6,238 nucleotides of DNA from Neisseriaceae bacterium (GCA_947499925.1 CANMQR010000041.1:1-6238), one strand, 5' to 3'; counted from the first letter of the stretch, positions 1 through 6,140 are shown. Numbers and translations are program-made. Notes: generated by a model not told the origin, from the letters alone.

Positions 1-160
1 CAAGTGCTGCATAAATAATACGATGACGTTCTAAGCGTGATTTAGCTACAAACTCATCACTCACAACAACGGCATCAAAATGTCGCCCATCACCTGTAAC
101 GTCCAAAAACTCACATTTAATATGTGAATTTATTGCTTCATAAATAATATCTTCTAACAA
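1..160 (-). CDS. BolA/IbaG-family protein, N-terminal part (runs off the window)
   Basis: This is the first 53 codons of a gene cut by the window edge. The translation begins MLEDIIYEAINSH and holds VTGDGRHFDAVVVSDEF (about residues 21-37) and SRLERHRIIYAAL (41-53). These match the BolA fold: the (S/T)GDG-HF strand, then the helix that in IbaG reads SRVKKQQTVYGPL. BolA-family proteins act in the cytoplasm, usually with monothiol glutaredoxins in iron-sulfur or iron handling. The GDG-HF strand and short N-terminus favour the IbaG (YrbA) branch over BolA itself, although the RHR resembles BolA. The start is TTG at 158-160: an in-frame TAA lies directly before it, and AAGGA (170-174) sits 9 bases upstream. 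The repeat element at 185-357 separates it from the permease gene, so it may be transcribed separately. The family call is confident; the subfamily is less so. Confidence 0.85.
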   Translation of the reverse strand, partial: MLEDIIYEAINSHIKCEFLDVTGDGRHFDAVVVSDEFVAKSRLERHRIIYAAL

Positions 161-169
161 TTATCTCTA

Positions 170-174
170 TCCTT
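170..174 (-). promoter_or_regulatory. Ribosome binding site deciding the TTG start of the IbaG-like gene
   Basis: Read on the minus strand, AAGGA lies 9 bases before TTG (158-160). Because a TAA stop immediately precedes that TTG in frame, no longer start is possible, and starting further in would cut into the first helix of the BolA fold. Together these support the TTG as the true start. Confidence 0.6.
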
Positions 175-193
175 AAATACAACAAGTGCAAGG

Positions 194-206
194 GCATGGA
201 TCCCAG
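194..206 (+). repeat. Left inverted repeat of the 185-357 element
   Basis: Thirteen bases, GCATGGATCCCAG, are the exact reverse complement of 342-354. The same bases overlap the left arm of the local hairpin at 200-219, so the end can pair either locally or with the far end. Confidence 0.75.
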
Positions 207-219
207 CCTACGCTGGGAT
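200..219. repeat. Perfect 8-bp hairpin at the left end of the element
   Basis: ATCCCAGC (200-207) and GCTGGGAT (212-219) pair perfectly around the four-base loop CTAC. The stem is G+C-rich for this region. No T-run follows on either strand, so it does not look like a standard intrinsic terminator. It could still stall or protect RNA between the permease and the IbaG-like gene. Confidence 0.7.
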
Positions 220-233
220 GACAATGGAAGAAT

Positions 234-266
234 TGGGATGACGCCGAAAATTTAGCCGTCATCCCA
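234..266. repeat. Internal 10-bp inverted repeat of the element
   Basis: TGGGATGACG (234-243) is the exact reverse complement of CGTCATCCCA (257-266), with a 13-base A+T-rich loop between. It uses the same core as the other hairpins of the element, so alternative foldings compete. Confidence 0.65.
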
Positions 267-285
267 GACCAAAACCAGATGCTGT
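256..285 (+). repeat. 30-base direct repeat, copy 1
   Basis: This copy starts CCGTCATCCCAGACC and ends CAGATGCTGT. It is identical at all 30 positions to 300-329, a period of 44 bases. The match stops exactly at both edges. Confidence 0.9.
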
Positions 286-299
286 TCCGTTACCCTTGC

Positions 300-329
300 C
301 CGTCATCCCAGACCAAAACCAGATGCTGT
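300..329 (+). repeat. 30-base direct repeat, copy 2
   Basis: Identical to 256-285, with a 14-base spacer (286-299) between copies. ATCCCAGA of this copy (305-312) can also pair with TCTGGGAT at 341-348 near the right end of the element. Confidence 0.9.
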
Positions 330-341
330 CTAAATGTGAAT

Positions 342-354
342 CTGGGATCCATGC
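342..354 (-). repeat. Right inverted repeat of the 185-357 element
   Basis: CTGGGATCCATGC here is the exact reverse complement of 194-206. The permease stop codon (362-364) lies only seven bases beyond this repeat, and five bases beyond TGCACT, so the element abuts the gene without entering it. Confidence 0.75.
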
Positions 355-361
355 ACTAAAA

Positions 362-1117
362 TTAATGTTTAATCTTAATGCCTTTTTTTATCAGCATATA
401 ACCAATATAATTAATCACAATAGCTAAACAAAACACAAATATCACACCAAACTCAATATTAGCACTAGAATGAGCTATAAAGCCATAGCGAAAGCCATCA
501 ATAATATATAAAAACGGGTTAAGATACGCTACATGCTGCCAGAAACCTGAAAAGCTACTCGGGTTAAAAAATATACCAGCTAAATAAATCAAAGGTACTA
601 TGATAAAAGACTGAAACCCTGATAATTGGTCAAATTTATCAGATATTATACCAGCAATTAAACCCAAACCAGCTGCAATTGAGGAACCAAATATCAAGAA
701 AAATAATAAACTACTAATTGATTTTGGAACACAGCCACCAAACCAGTAAATACCAATAAAAACCGCAAACCCAACGATAATACCTCGTACAATACTTGAT
801 ACCAAATAAGCACAATAAATCAAAAATGGTGAAATAGGTGCCATTAGGACAAAAATAATATTACCAGTATATTTGGACTGAATCAAACTACTACTTCCAT
901 TACCAAAGGAATTTAGTAGTACCTGCATCATAATAAGCCCCGGTATTAAGTATGTTGCATAGCTAACTCCAGCAATACCAGTTGGGAGTTTGGATAACTG
1001 GGCTCCAAAGATCAATTGATACAGAATTGCTGTTGTTACAGGGCCAATAATTGTTTGCATCCATATGGACATAAAACGATAAATTTCTTTTTTGATTAGT
1101 TGAATAAATGGTTGCAA
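362..1117 (-). CDS. yadH: ABC-2 type transporter permease, YadH-like
   Basis: This is an inner-membrane permease of an ABC-2 exporter, 251 residues, close to the usual length for the family. It resembles E. coli YadH from end to end: KEIYRFMSIWMQT near the N-terminus, YLIPGLIMMQVL (56-67), SKYTGNI (81-87), DKFDQLSGFQSFIIVPLIYL (160-179) and NPFLYIIDGFRYGF (200-213). About six hydrophobic segments are visible, near residues 21-38, 53-71, 97-125, 135-158, 169-185 and 223-244. The substrate is unknown. The start is TTG (1115-1117), six bases after the TAA that ends the ATPase gene and in the same frame; AGGT in the end of the ATPase gene could serve as a ribosome binding site. The next start, Met16, would remove the conserved amphipathic N-terminus. 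The frame is open, but its ATPase partner is broken, so the transporter may not function. Confidence 0.88.
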   Translation of the reverse strand: MQPFIQLIKKEIYRFMSIWMQTIIGPVTTAILYQLIFGAQLSKLPTGIAGVSYATYLIPGLIMMQVLLNSFGNGSSSLIQSKYTGNIIFVLMAPISPFLIYCAYLVSSIVRGIIVGFAVFIGIYWFGGCVPKSISSLLFFLIFGSSIAAGLGLIAGIISDKFDQLSGFQSFIIVPLIYLAGIFFNPSSFSGFWQHVAYLNPFLYIIDGFRYGFIAHSSANIEFGVIFVFCLAIVINYIGYMLIKKGIKIKH

Positions 1118-1123
1118 GTTATA

Positions 1124-2020
1124 TTACCTATGTAAATAGTTTATAAAAATATCTTCTAAAGATGGGTGATTGATTTTAATATCGTTAATCTTAACATCCG
1201 CAAGTTTGAGTAAATTAAGAATTGGTAGTAATTGATCACTATTATCTAATTTTAGCGTAAATACGTTACCCTCACGTAATATAACTCTACCCTCTAATTC
1301 AGGGCTAAACTCACCGTTACTAGTTTCAATTTGTACCGTAGTTGGAAGGCTACTTGATTGACTTACAAGCTCTGCTTTAGTGCTTTTAGCAATAATATTA
1401 CCTTTATCAATCATAATGATTTTATTACATAATTTCTCAACCTCTTCAAGATAGTGAGTTGTCAAAAGTATGGTATGACCTTTATTATGTAATTCGGTAA
1501 TAAACTCCCACAAACTCTTTCTGATTTCAACATCCACACCAGCTGTCGGTTCATCAAGTATTATTAGTGGGGGTTTATGAACTAATGCTTGAGCTACCAT
1601 CAAGCGACGCTTCATCCCACCTTATAAACTTCTTGTATTACTATTGATTTTATCTTTCAGATAAACTCTTTCGACTACTTCATCAATCCAATCTTTATTA
1701 TTAGTTACTCCATACAGTCCTGATTGAAATTTAAGAGTTTGATATACTGTTAGAAATGGGTCAAATGCTAATTCTTGTGGTACTACACCAAGACTATACT
1801 TAGCACGAACAACGTCACTAATGACATCATGCCCCATTACTTTAATTGTGCCATTAAAGCTATTTATACCAGCAATTGATGATATTAATGAGGTTTTACC
1901 TGCTCCATTTACCCCTAAGAGTCCAACAAAATCGCCTTTTTCGACATTAAAACTAATATCATTTAAGGCATTAAATGTTCCATAGGATTTGGATACATTA
2001 TTAATTTCTAGTGCATACAT
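1124..2020 (-). pseudogene. yadG: ABC transporter ATPase, YadG-like, interrupted by an in-frame TAA
   Basis: This is the nucleotide-binding subunit for the adjacent ABC-2 permease. From ATG at 2018-2020 it reads MYALEINNVSKSYG, Walker A GVNGAGKT (residues 36-43) and Q-loop VVPQE (79-83), then stops at SL followed by TAA (1622-1624). The same frame continues directly as GGMKRRLMVAQAL, Walker B LIILDE, D-loop AGVD, H-loop TTHYLEE and a C-terminal tail, ending with TAA at 1124-1126. The stop occupies codon 133, where E. coli YadG has the serine of LSGGMKRRLM. TCA to TAA is a single-base change, and nothing else is missing. With the stop ignored, the product is 298 codons, a normal length. The N-terminal piece (132 residues) lacks signature and Walker B; the C-terminal piece from ATG 1613-1615 (163 residues) lacks Walker A. 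Sequencing error is the main alternative. The gene begins 24 bases after ftsB with only a weak ribosome binding site. Confidence 0.85.
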
Positions 2021-2044
2021 AGATTTTCTTATTCTTGAAAAATG

Positions 2045-2347
2045 TTATTTTTTAACTTGGTTTGGAACTAGATCGCTCCCTGGTAGAAGAACTAGAACCT
2101 CACCTGGTTTAACTAAGTTTAATTCATTTCTTGCTCTTGCTTCCATAGAGTCTTTAGAGCCTTTTAGCCCAGCAATCTTCATTTCCATCATTGAATTACG
2201 CTCTTTTAAATCAGCATTAATCTGCTTTTGCTTATCAAGTTGACGCTTAACTCTTTGATCATCAACATAGCCACCATGTCCATGCATAAACTGCATTTGA
2301 AATAATATTATTATTCCAATCAAACATAAAAATAAGATTTTTTGCAT
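2045..2347 (-). CDS. ftsB: Cell division protein FtsB
   Basis: FtsB is a small bitopic membrane protein of the divisome that forms a complex with FtsL and FtsQ and helps activate septal peptidoglycan synthesis by FtsW and FtsI. The 100-residue product, close to the E. coli length, has a short cytoplasmic start, one membrane segment (about 4-20) and a periplasmic coiled coil rich in K, Q, E and N (about 29-72). The family-defining stretch EARARNELNLVKPGE (69-83) aligns with E. coli EERARNELSMTRPGE. The ATG at 2345-2347 places the membrane segment as in the family. No clear Shine-Dalgarno is visible. In many gammaproteobacteria ftsB follows eno; here it lies between a glycosyltransferase and an ABC transporter, with its own likely promoter in the 73-base gap upstream. 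Confidence 0.93.
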   Translation of the reverse strand: MQKILFLCLIGIIILFQMQFMHGHGGYVDDQRVKRQLDKQKQINADLKERNSMMEMKIAGLKGSKDSMEARARNELNLVKPGEVLVLLPGSDLVPNQVKK

Positions 2348-2377
2348 AATTAAACTATTTATAAAATATCGTGCATT

Positions 2378-2386
2378 ATTATATCA
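2378..2386 (-). promoter_or_regulatory. Candidate extended -10 promoter for ftsB
   Basis: On the minus strand TGATATAAT gives a consensus -10 box (TATAAT, 2378-2383) preceded by the TGn extension. It lies about 30 bases before the ftsB ATG. The -35 region is poor (TAATAA at 17-base spacing), as is allowed with an extended -10. Such A+T-rich DNA yields chance matches, so the call is tentative. Confidence 0.4.
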
Positions 2387-2420
2387 TTATTAGCTCAAAT
2401 TTATTAGCTTCTATAATAAC

Positions 2421-3524
2421 TTATAGAGAATGCATCTCTGTTTGTATTACTGATTTATTTTTTAAGATTGCAGTTTTACATTGTTTAAAGTAATTATTTT
2501 GGCTAAGTAGACCAATTTGTTTCAAATACGCGATATACTCCAAATCTTGTGATAGATTGTTTTTTATTATATTTTCTATATTACCATCATGTGACACAAT
2601 AATACCTGGAACAACTAAATTATCCTTAATTAATTTCACAAAATCATCAAATTTAGACGAACCGACATTATCCTCAATAATAAATAATACTTTATTAGGC
2701 AATAGTGTTTGTTCATTTATATAATTAATGGTAGCTAAAGTATTATCATCTATATTCTTCAAATAAATAGCTAGACCAATAGTTTTTTTGTAACTTAATT
2801 CATAAAGTTTAATATACTTAGAAAATACCCCCATAGCATTATAACTACTAATTGCTAAACCTTCATAACCTTGCATAAAGCCACGTTTTAGAATATAACA
2901 TTTAAAAAACATCATAAAAGCTCTAAATGGTAATAAAGCTAAATTACATTTTTTGTTTCTAAAATGTTGCTTAGCGTACAAACCACTATAAAACTGCATT
3001 TTATCGATTAGCTTGTTCACATTATCATAGGGAAAATGATACATATAGCCACCATGAAGCCTGGCTTCTTTCAAATTGTTTTTTACAAAACTATCGTGTA
3101 CTTCATTTTCTTCAAATCTGGTTTCGGTTTTGTTATAAAGCCTTAAAATCCAATCATTACCCCAAGAGCTTGAATCTATTCTATATCCATCATAGTAATT
3201 TTTACGTAAAATACGATAAAGATTGCCATTTTGGAATTTAGTAGAAAGTAATACCTCTGTTAATTGTGGACTAACAATTTCATCACAATCAACAAAAAAC
3301 ACCCAATCATTCTTAGCATAACTAGCAGCAAGATTTCGAACTCTACCCATTCCACAAAACTCATGTTCAAATATGCTAACATTGTTAAATTGTTTGGCTA
3401 TAGCTATTGTATTGTCTGTTGAATGATTATCTAATAATACTACATCTTCAAAACGTGATAAAGCGTTTAATGTACGCTCTAAATACTGCGCTCCATTTTT
3501 TACATTTATAACTATACTTAGCAT
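2421..3524 (-). CDS. Family 2 glycosyltransferase, WaaE-like, with an extra C-terminal domain
   Basis: This is probably a cytoplasmic-face glycosyltransferase that adds a sugar to lipopolysaccharide core or another surface glycan. From ATG 3522-3524 the product has 367 residues. The first about 245 follow the GT-A fold of WaaE/KdtX-like enzymes: LSIVINVKNGAQYLERTLNA (2-21), VVLLDNHSTDNT (28-39), GRVRNLAASYAKNDWVFFVD (60-79) and the metal-binding DxD as DCDE (79-82), then WGNDWILRLY and EVHDSF. WaaE proteins usually end near 250-260 residues. Here about 120 more follow, resembling the start of a second GT-A domain. A longer frame reaches ATG 3573-3575 inside era. I prefer 3524 because the family homology begins there and it leaves a 10-base gap after the era stop, with a modest GAG/AAAG ribosome binding site. 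Acceptor and sugar cannot be told. Confidence 0.82.
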   Translation of the reverse strand: MLSIVINVKNGAQYLERTLNALSRFEDVVLLDNHSTDNTIAIAKQFNNVSIFEHEFCGMGRVRNLAASYAKNDWVFFVDCDEIVSPQLTEVLLSTKFQNGNLYRILRKNYYDGYRIDSSSWGNDWILRLYNKTETRFEENEVHDSFVKNNLKEARLHGGYMYHFPYDNVNKLIDKMQFYSGLYAKQHFRNKKCNLALLPFRAFMMFFKCYILKRGFMQGYEGLAISSYNAMGVFSKYIKLYELSYKKTIGLAIYLKNIDDNTLATINYINEQTLLPNKVLFIIEDNVGSSKFDDFVKLIKDNLVVPGIIVSHDGNIENIIKNNLSQDLEYIAYLKQIGLLSQNNYFKQCKTAILKNKSVIQTEMHSL

Positions 3525-3534
3525 TACTTTTACT

Positions 3535-4422
3535 CTAAGACTCAAACTGCTTAAGAAATTTTGCTTCATCAGCAAAACCTGCTTTGACTTTAACCCAAAC
3601 CTGTAGAAACACCTTATTACTTATCAGCTGCTCAATATCAAGGCGTGCTTCTGTAGAAATTTGCTTTAATTTCTCTCCATTTTTACCAATTACTATCCCT
3701 TTTTGATTAACTTTATCGACCAAAATAGTAGCGCTTATACGAGTTAATTTAGGTTCTTTTGTAGAGAATTCATCAATAATTACTGCGATACTGTATGGTA
3801 ACTCTTCACCTAGATGACGAAATAATTTCTCACGAATAATCTCACTTACCAAGAATTTAGTGTTTTTATCCGTTAGTTGATCATCAGGATATAAGAAAGG
3901 CCCCTCTGGCAACTCAATCTTGGCTAACAGCTCTTCTAACCCAGTGTGATGTTTAGCTGACAAACCAACCACATGCTTAAATGGAAATTTACCACTGATA
4001 GTGTATATATATCTTGCTAATTCTTCTTTATCTTTCATTTTATCTTGTTTATTTACTACCAAAATCACATTACCGTCTTTTGGTAATAGCTCTATCACAG
4101 CCTCATCACCTGGATTAAATAAACCAGCTTCTACAACATACAAAACAGCATCAACATTACTTAGGCTATTAACTACCGCTAGATTAAGGAGATCATTCAT
4201 CTTATTAAGATAGCGCTTTTGAAACCCAGGGGTATCTACAAATATAAATTGCTTCTCACCACTAGATAAAACACCATTTATTTTGTGTTGTGTTGTTTGT
4301 GGCTTACGTGAAGTAATACTGATTTTTTGACCAATTAGGTGGTTCATAAGAGTTGATTTACCAACATTTGGCCGCCCAACTATAGCTACAAATCCGCACT
4401 GAGTATTAATGTTTTCTGACAC
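3535..4422 (-). CDS. era: GTPase Era
   Basis: Era is an essential GTPase that binds 16S rRNA and assists maturation of the 30S ribosomal subunit. The 295-residue product is of normal length. The GTPase domain shows G1 GRPNVGKST (16-24), switch I TSRKPQTTQH (37-46), G3 DTPG (63-66), G4 NKQD (124-127) and G5 SAK (155-157). The C-terminal KH domain (about 205-285) contains the RNA-binding GxxG as GKNG (246-249). All key residues are present. The start is GTG (4420-4422), directly after tandem TAA TAA stops of rnc and in the same frame. AAAGG inside the last codons of rnc supplies a ribosome binding site about 10 bases upstream, suggesting coupled translation. Era follows rnc here as in E. coli, but the gene after it is a glycosyltransferase rather than recO. 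It ends with TAG. Confidence 0.97.
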   Translation of the reverse strand: MSENINTQCGFVAIVGRPNVGKSTLMNHLIGQKISITSRKPQTTQHKINGVLSSGEKQFIFVDTPGFQKRYLNKMNDLLNLAVVNSLSNVDAVLYVVEAGLFNPGDEAVIELLPKDGNVILVVNKQDKMKDKEELARYIYTISGKFPFKHVVGLSAKHHTGLEELLAKIELPEGPFLYPDDQLTDKNTKFLVSEIIREKLFRHLGEELPYSIAVIIDEFSTKEPKLTRISATILVDKVNQKGIVIGKNGEKLKQISTEARLDIEQLISNKVFLQVWVKVKAGFADEAKFLKQFES

Positions 4423-4425
4423 TTA

Positions 4426-5115
4426 TTAGTTACCTTTATAAATTTTATTAGTATCTTTTAATAATTTTAACATATCGCTAGCCGCATTTTGGCTAGCTTC
4501 TTTTTTGGTCTTACCAATTCCAAGTACCTTTAAACCTAAAGCATCAATTGCACACTCAACATTAAAAACGCTATCGTGTTCAGGGCCTGTTGCACTAAGT
4601 ACATTATATTTTGGCACTTCAATCTGACGCGACTGTAGTAGTTCTTGTAACAAAGATTTACTATCTTTAAGCACCAATACCGCAGCATGTCCAAATTTAT
4701 CTATGTATAACCGTTCAATAAATAACTTCGCTTCATTAAATGATGAATCAAGACTAATAGCAGCAATAATAGCCTCAATCGAATCAGCTAAGATTGACGC
4801 TCTGGTGCGCCCTTCTGATTTCTCTTCACCATCACCTAGGAATAAATGCTTACCAATATCAAGTCCAATAGCCAACTCCTTTAGAGTATCTTGGTTAACT
4901 AAGGCTGAACGCATCTTGGATAACTCACCCTCAGGTAAATGTTGATACTTCTGAAACAAATTAAAGGCAATTACATAATCAAGTATACCATCGCCTACAA
5001 ACTCAAGCCGTTCATAGTTATCACGCCCAAAACTTTTATGTGTTAAGGCTTGTTTTAGTAAGGAACTATTTTTAAAAACATAGCCTAATTTTTGCTGTAA
5101 TTGCTCTAGGTGCAT
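4426..5115 (-). CDS. rnc: Ribonuclease III
   Basis: RNase III cuts double-stranded RNA, including the precursor of 16S and 23S rRNA, and many mRNAs. The 229-residue product matches the usual bacterial length. The catalytic domain carries the signature NYERLEFVGDGILDYVI (33-49), with E38 and D42 at the positions of E. coli E41 and D45, and DSIEAIIAAISLD (111-123) with D111 and E114 as the second metal-binding pair. The usual GDS is GDG here. A double-stranded RNA-binding domain spans about 153-222 and ends with the expected GKTKKEASQNAA. The ATG at 5113-5115 is four bases after the lepB stop; no strong Shine-Dalgarno is visible, so translation may be coupled to lepB. In E. coli rnc lies in an operon with era, and RNase III cuts its own leader; no such stem is evident here. 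Confidence 0.97.
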   Translation of the reverse strand: MHLEQLQQKLGYVFKNSSLLKQALTHKSFGRDNYERLEFVGDGILDYVIAFNLFQKYQHLPEGELSKMRSALVNQDTLKELAIGLDIGKHLFLGDGEEKSEGRTRASILADSIEAIIAAISLDSSFNEAKLFIERLYIDKFGHAAVLVLKDSKSLLQELLQSRQIEVPKYNVLSATGPEHDSVFNVECAIDALGLKVLGIGKTKKEASQNAASDMLKLLKDTNKIYKGN

Positions 5116-5119
5116 ATAT

Positions 5120-6103
5120 TTAAATTTTAAGACCTACACGTTTTAGATCATGTAAGTTTAACCATACATAAATAGCCCTACCAAGAATTGCATCATCAGT
5201 TACAAAGCCCCAATAACGGCTATCTAGACTATTATCGCGGTTATCCCCCATCATGAAATACTGACCACTTGGTACTACACAAGTAAAGCCTTCATTTCCT
5301 CTATATTGACAGTTCTGACTATTTGGGAAAGTTTGCACTTCCGAACCGAAGACTGCTGGTACTTTATCCCAAGTAATTACAGAGTGCTTAACTCCTGTTA
5401 GGTTTTCTACAAATTTTTGGTTATTAATTTCAATATCACCTTCAGGCGGAATATTCTCAGTATAAGTGTAAGTGCCAGCTTCAGTATAATCTAATGGTGT
5501 GCCGTTGATTGTAAGTTTTTTATTATAGTACTCAATTTTATCGCCACCAATACCAACTACACGTTTAATCAAATCACGATTGCGTACTAGTGGATCTTTA
5601 AATACCACAACATCACCACGCTTCACATCATTTACTTTAATGATCACTTTATTCGTAAGTGGCTCACGTATCCCTAGAGTGAATTTATTAACTAGAATAA
5701 AATCCCCAACAGTTAAATCAGGACGCATTGAAGAACTAGGAATCTGATAAGCCTCAAATAAGAAAGCTCGTAATACAAAAACCCCTAAAACAACCGGGAA
5801 AAACTCACGTGCATAATGTATATAATGAGCTCTAGCCTTATCATGTGGCCGTATTTTCGCCCAATATAACTTTTCAACCAATAATATCAAGCCACTTAAA
5901 ATAACTAAAAAAAGTAATACTGTAGCAAAATCAGTCCATTCAGAAATAATACCAACCAAACCTAAAACCAAAATAAAATAACCATTTTCCATGGCCTTAC
6001 TTTTGTTTTGACCATTTGCACGATATATAAAAAACATTCCCAGTAAAATCCCAGCAATGCCTAAATAAAACCAGCGTGATAAGCCATCAGTCATATTTTC
6101 CAT
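5120..6103 (-). CDS. lepB: Signal peptidase I
   Basis: LepB is the inner-membrane serine protease that removes signal peptides from exported proteins on the periplasmic side. The 327-residue product has the S26 boxes in order: QIPSSSMRPDLTVGDFILV (120-138) with nucleophile S125 and S123 as the likely oxyanion-hole residue, RGDVVVFKDP (162-171), RDLIKRVVGIGGDKI (176-190) with general base K180, and GDNRDNSLDSRYWGFV (286-301). Four hydrophobic segments precede the catalytic box (about 11-27, 41-54, 58-77, 101-117), two more than in E. coli LepB. A basic stretch at 79-99 would face the cytoplasm. ATG 6101-6103 has a good ribosome binding site, AAGGGA (6109-6114), five bases upstream, favouring it over Met4. 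It is the first gene of the lepB-rnc-era cluster. Confidence 0.97.
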   Translation of the reverse strand: MENMTDGLSRWFYLGIAGILLGMFFIYRANGQNKSKAMENGYFILVLGLVGIISEWTDFATVLLFLVILSGLILLVEKLYWAKIRPHDKARAHYIHYAREFFPVVLGVFVLRAFLFEAYQIPSSSMRPDLTVGDFILVNKFTLGIREPLTNKVIIKVNDVKRGDVVVFKDPLVRNRDLIKRVVGIGGDKIEYYNKKLTINGTPLDYTEAGTYTYTENIPPEGDIEINNQKFVENLTGVKHSVITWDKVPAVFGSEVQTFPNSQNCQYRGNEGFTCVVPSGQYFMMGDNRDNSLDSRYWGFVTDDAILGRAIYVWLNLHDLKRVGLKI

Positions 6104-6131
6104 TTTATTCCCTTATAATTTTTCTAACATA

Positions 6132-6140
6132 ATTGTAACA
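6132..6140 (-). promoter_or_regulatory. Candidate extended -10 promoter for the lepB-rnc-era cluster
   Basis: The minus strand reads TGTTACAAT, a TGn extension followed by TACAAT (6132-6137), in the 51-base gap before lepB. A start site near 6125 would leave a short leader that includes the AAGGGA site. No good -35 box is present at 16-17 bases. The cluster could also be read through from the upstream gene. Confidence 0.3.

Larger units (their letters stand above)
185..357. mobile_element. Small non-coding repeat element with inverted ends (MITE-like)
   Basis: This 173-base stretch fills the gap between the permease and the IbaG-like gene and codes for nothing visible. Its ends are inverted copies: GCATGGATCCCAG at 194-206 pairs perfectly with CTGGGATCCATGC at 342-354. 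A further outer match (AGTGCA at 185-190, TGCACT at 352-357) is offset on the left by a six-base insertion. Inside, the 9-mer TGGGATGAC occurs at 214-222 and 234-242, and its complement at 258-266 and 302-310. A perfect 30-base direct repeat makes up part of the right half. No transposase is present, so any movement would need help from elsewhere. The ATCCCAG-loop-CTGGGAT core resembles the short dispersed palindromic repeats common in proteobacterial genomes. No clear target-site duplication flanks it. That it is mobile or present in many copies is inference. Confidence 0.65.

Noticed and set aside
256..329. Two 30-base repeats with a spacer as a minimal CRISPR array
   Set aside because: The spacer is only 14 bases, there are just two units, no cas genes are near, and the repeats form part of a palindromic repeat element.
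1622..1624. TAA read as serine or another amino acid by genetic-code change
   Set aside because: lepB, rnc, ftsB, the glycosyltransferase, the permease and the ATPase all end on TAA at expected lengths, so TAA is a normal stop here.
1989..2243. Plus-strand open frame of 84 codons across the yadG start and ftsB
   Set aside because: It lies antisense over two well-recognised genes, has no family likeness and no ribosome binding site worth noting; a shadow frame.
2410..2427. 7-bp inverted repeat (TCTATAA / TTATAGA, loop of 4) over the glycosyltransferase stop codon as a terminator
   Set aside because: Only one G-C pair in the stem and no T-run after it on the minus strand; expected by chance in such A+T-rich DNA.
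3525..3575. Longer glycosyltransferase start (ATG 3573-3575) overlapping era by 41 bases
   Set aside because: The 17 extra residues are unlike the family's start and read through the end of era; homology begins at the Met encoded at 3522-3524.
4001..4213. Plus-strand open frame of 70 codons inside era
   Set aside because: Antisense to the conserved GTPase domain of Era, with a composition expected of a complementary frame.
4703..4945. Plus-strand open frame of 80 codons inside rnc
   Set aside because: Antisense to the RNase III catalytic domain; no independent evidence of coding.
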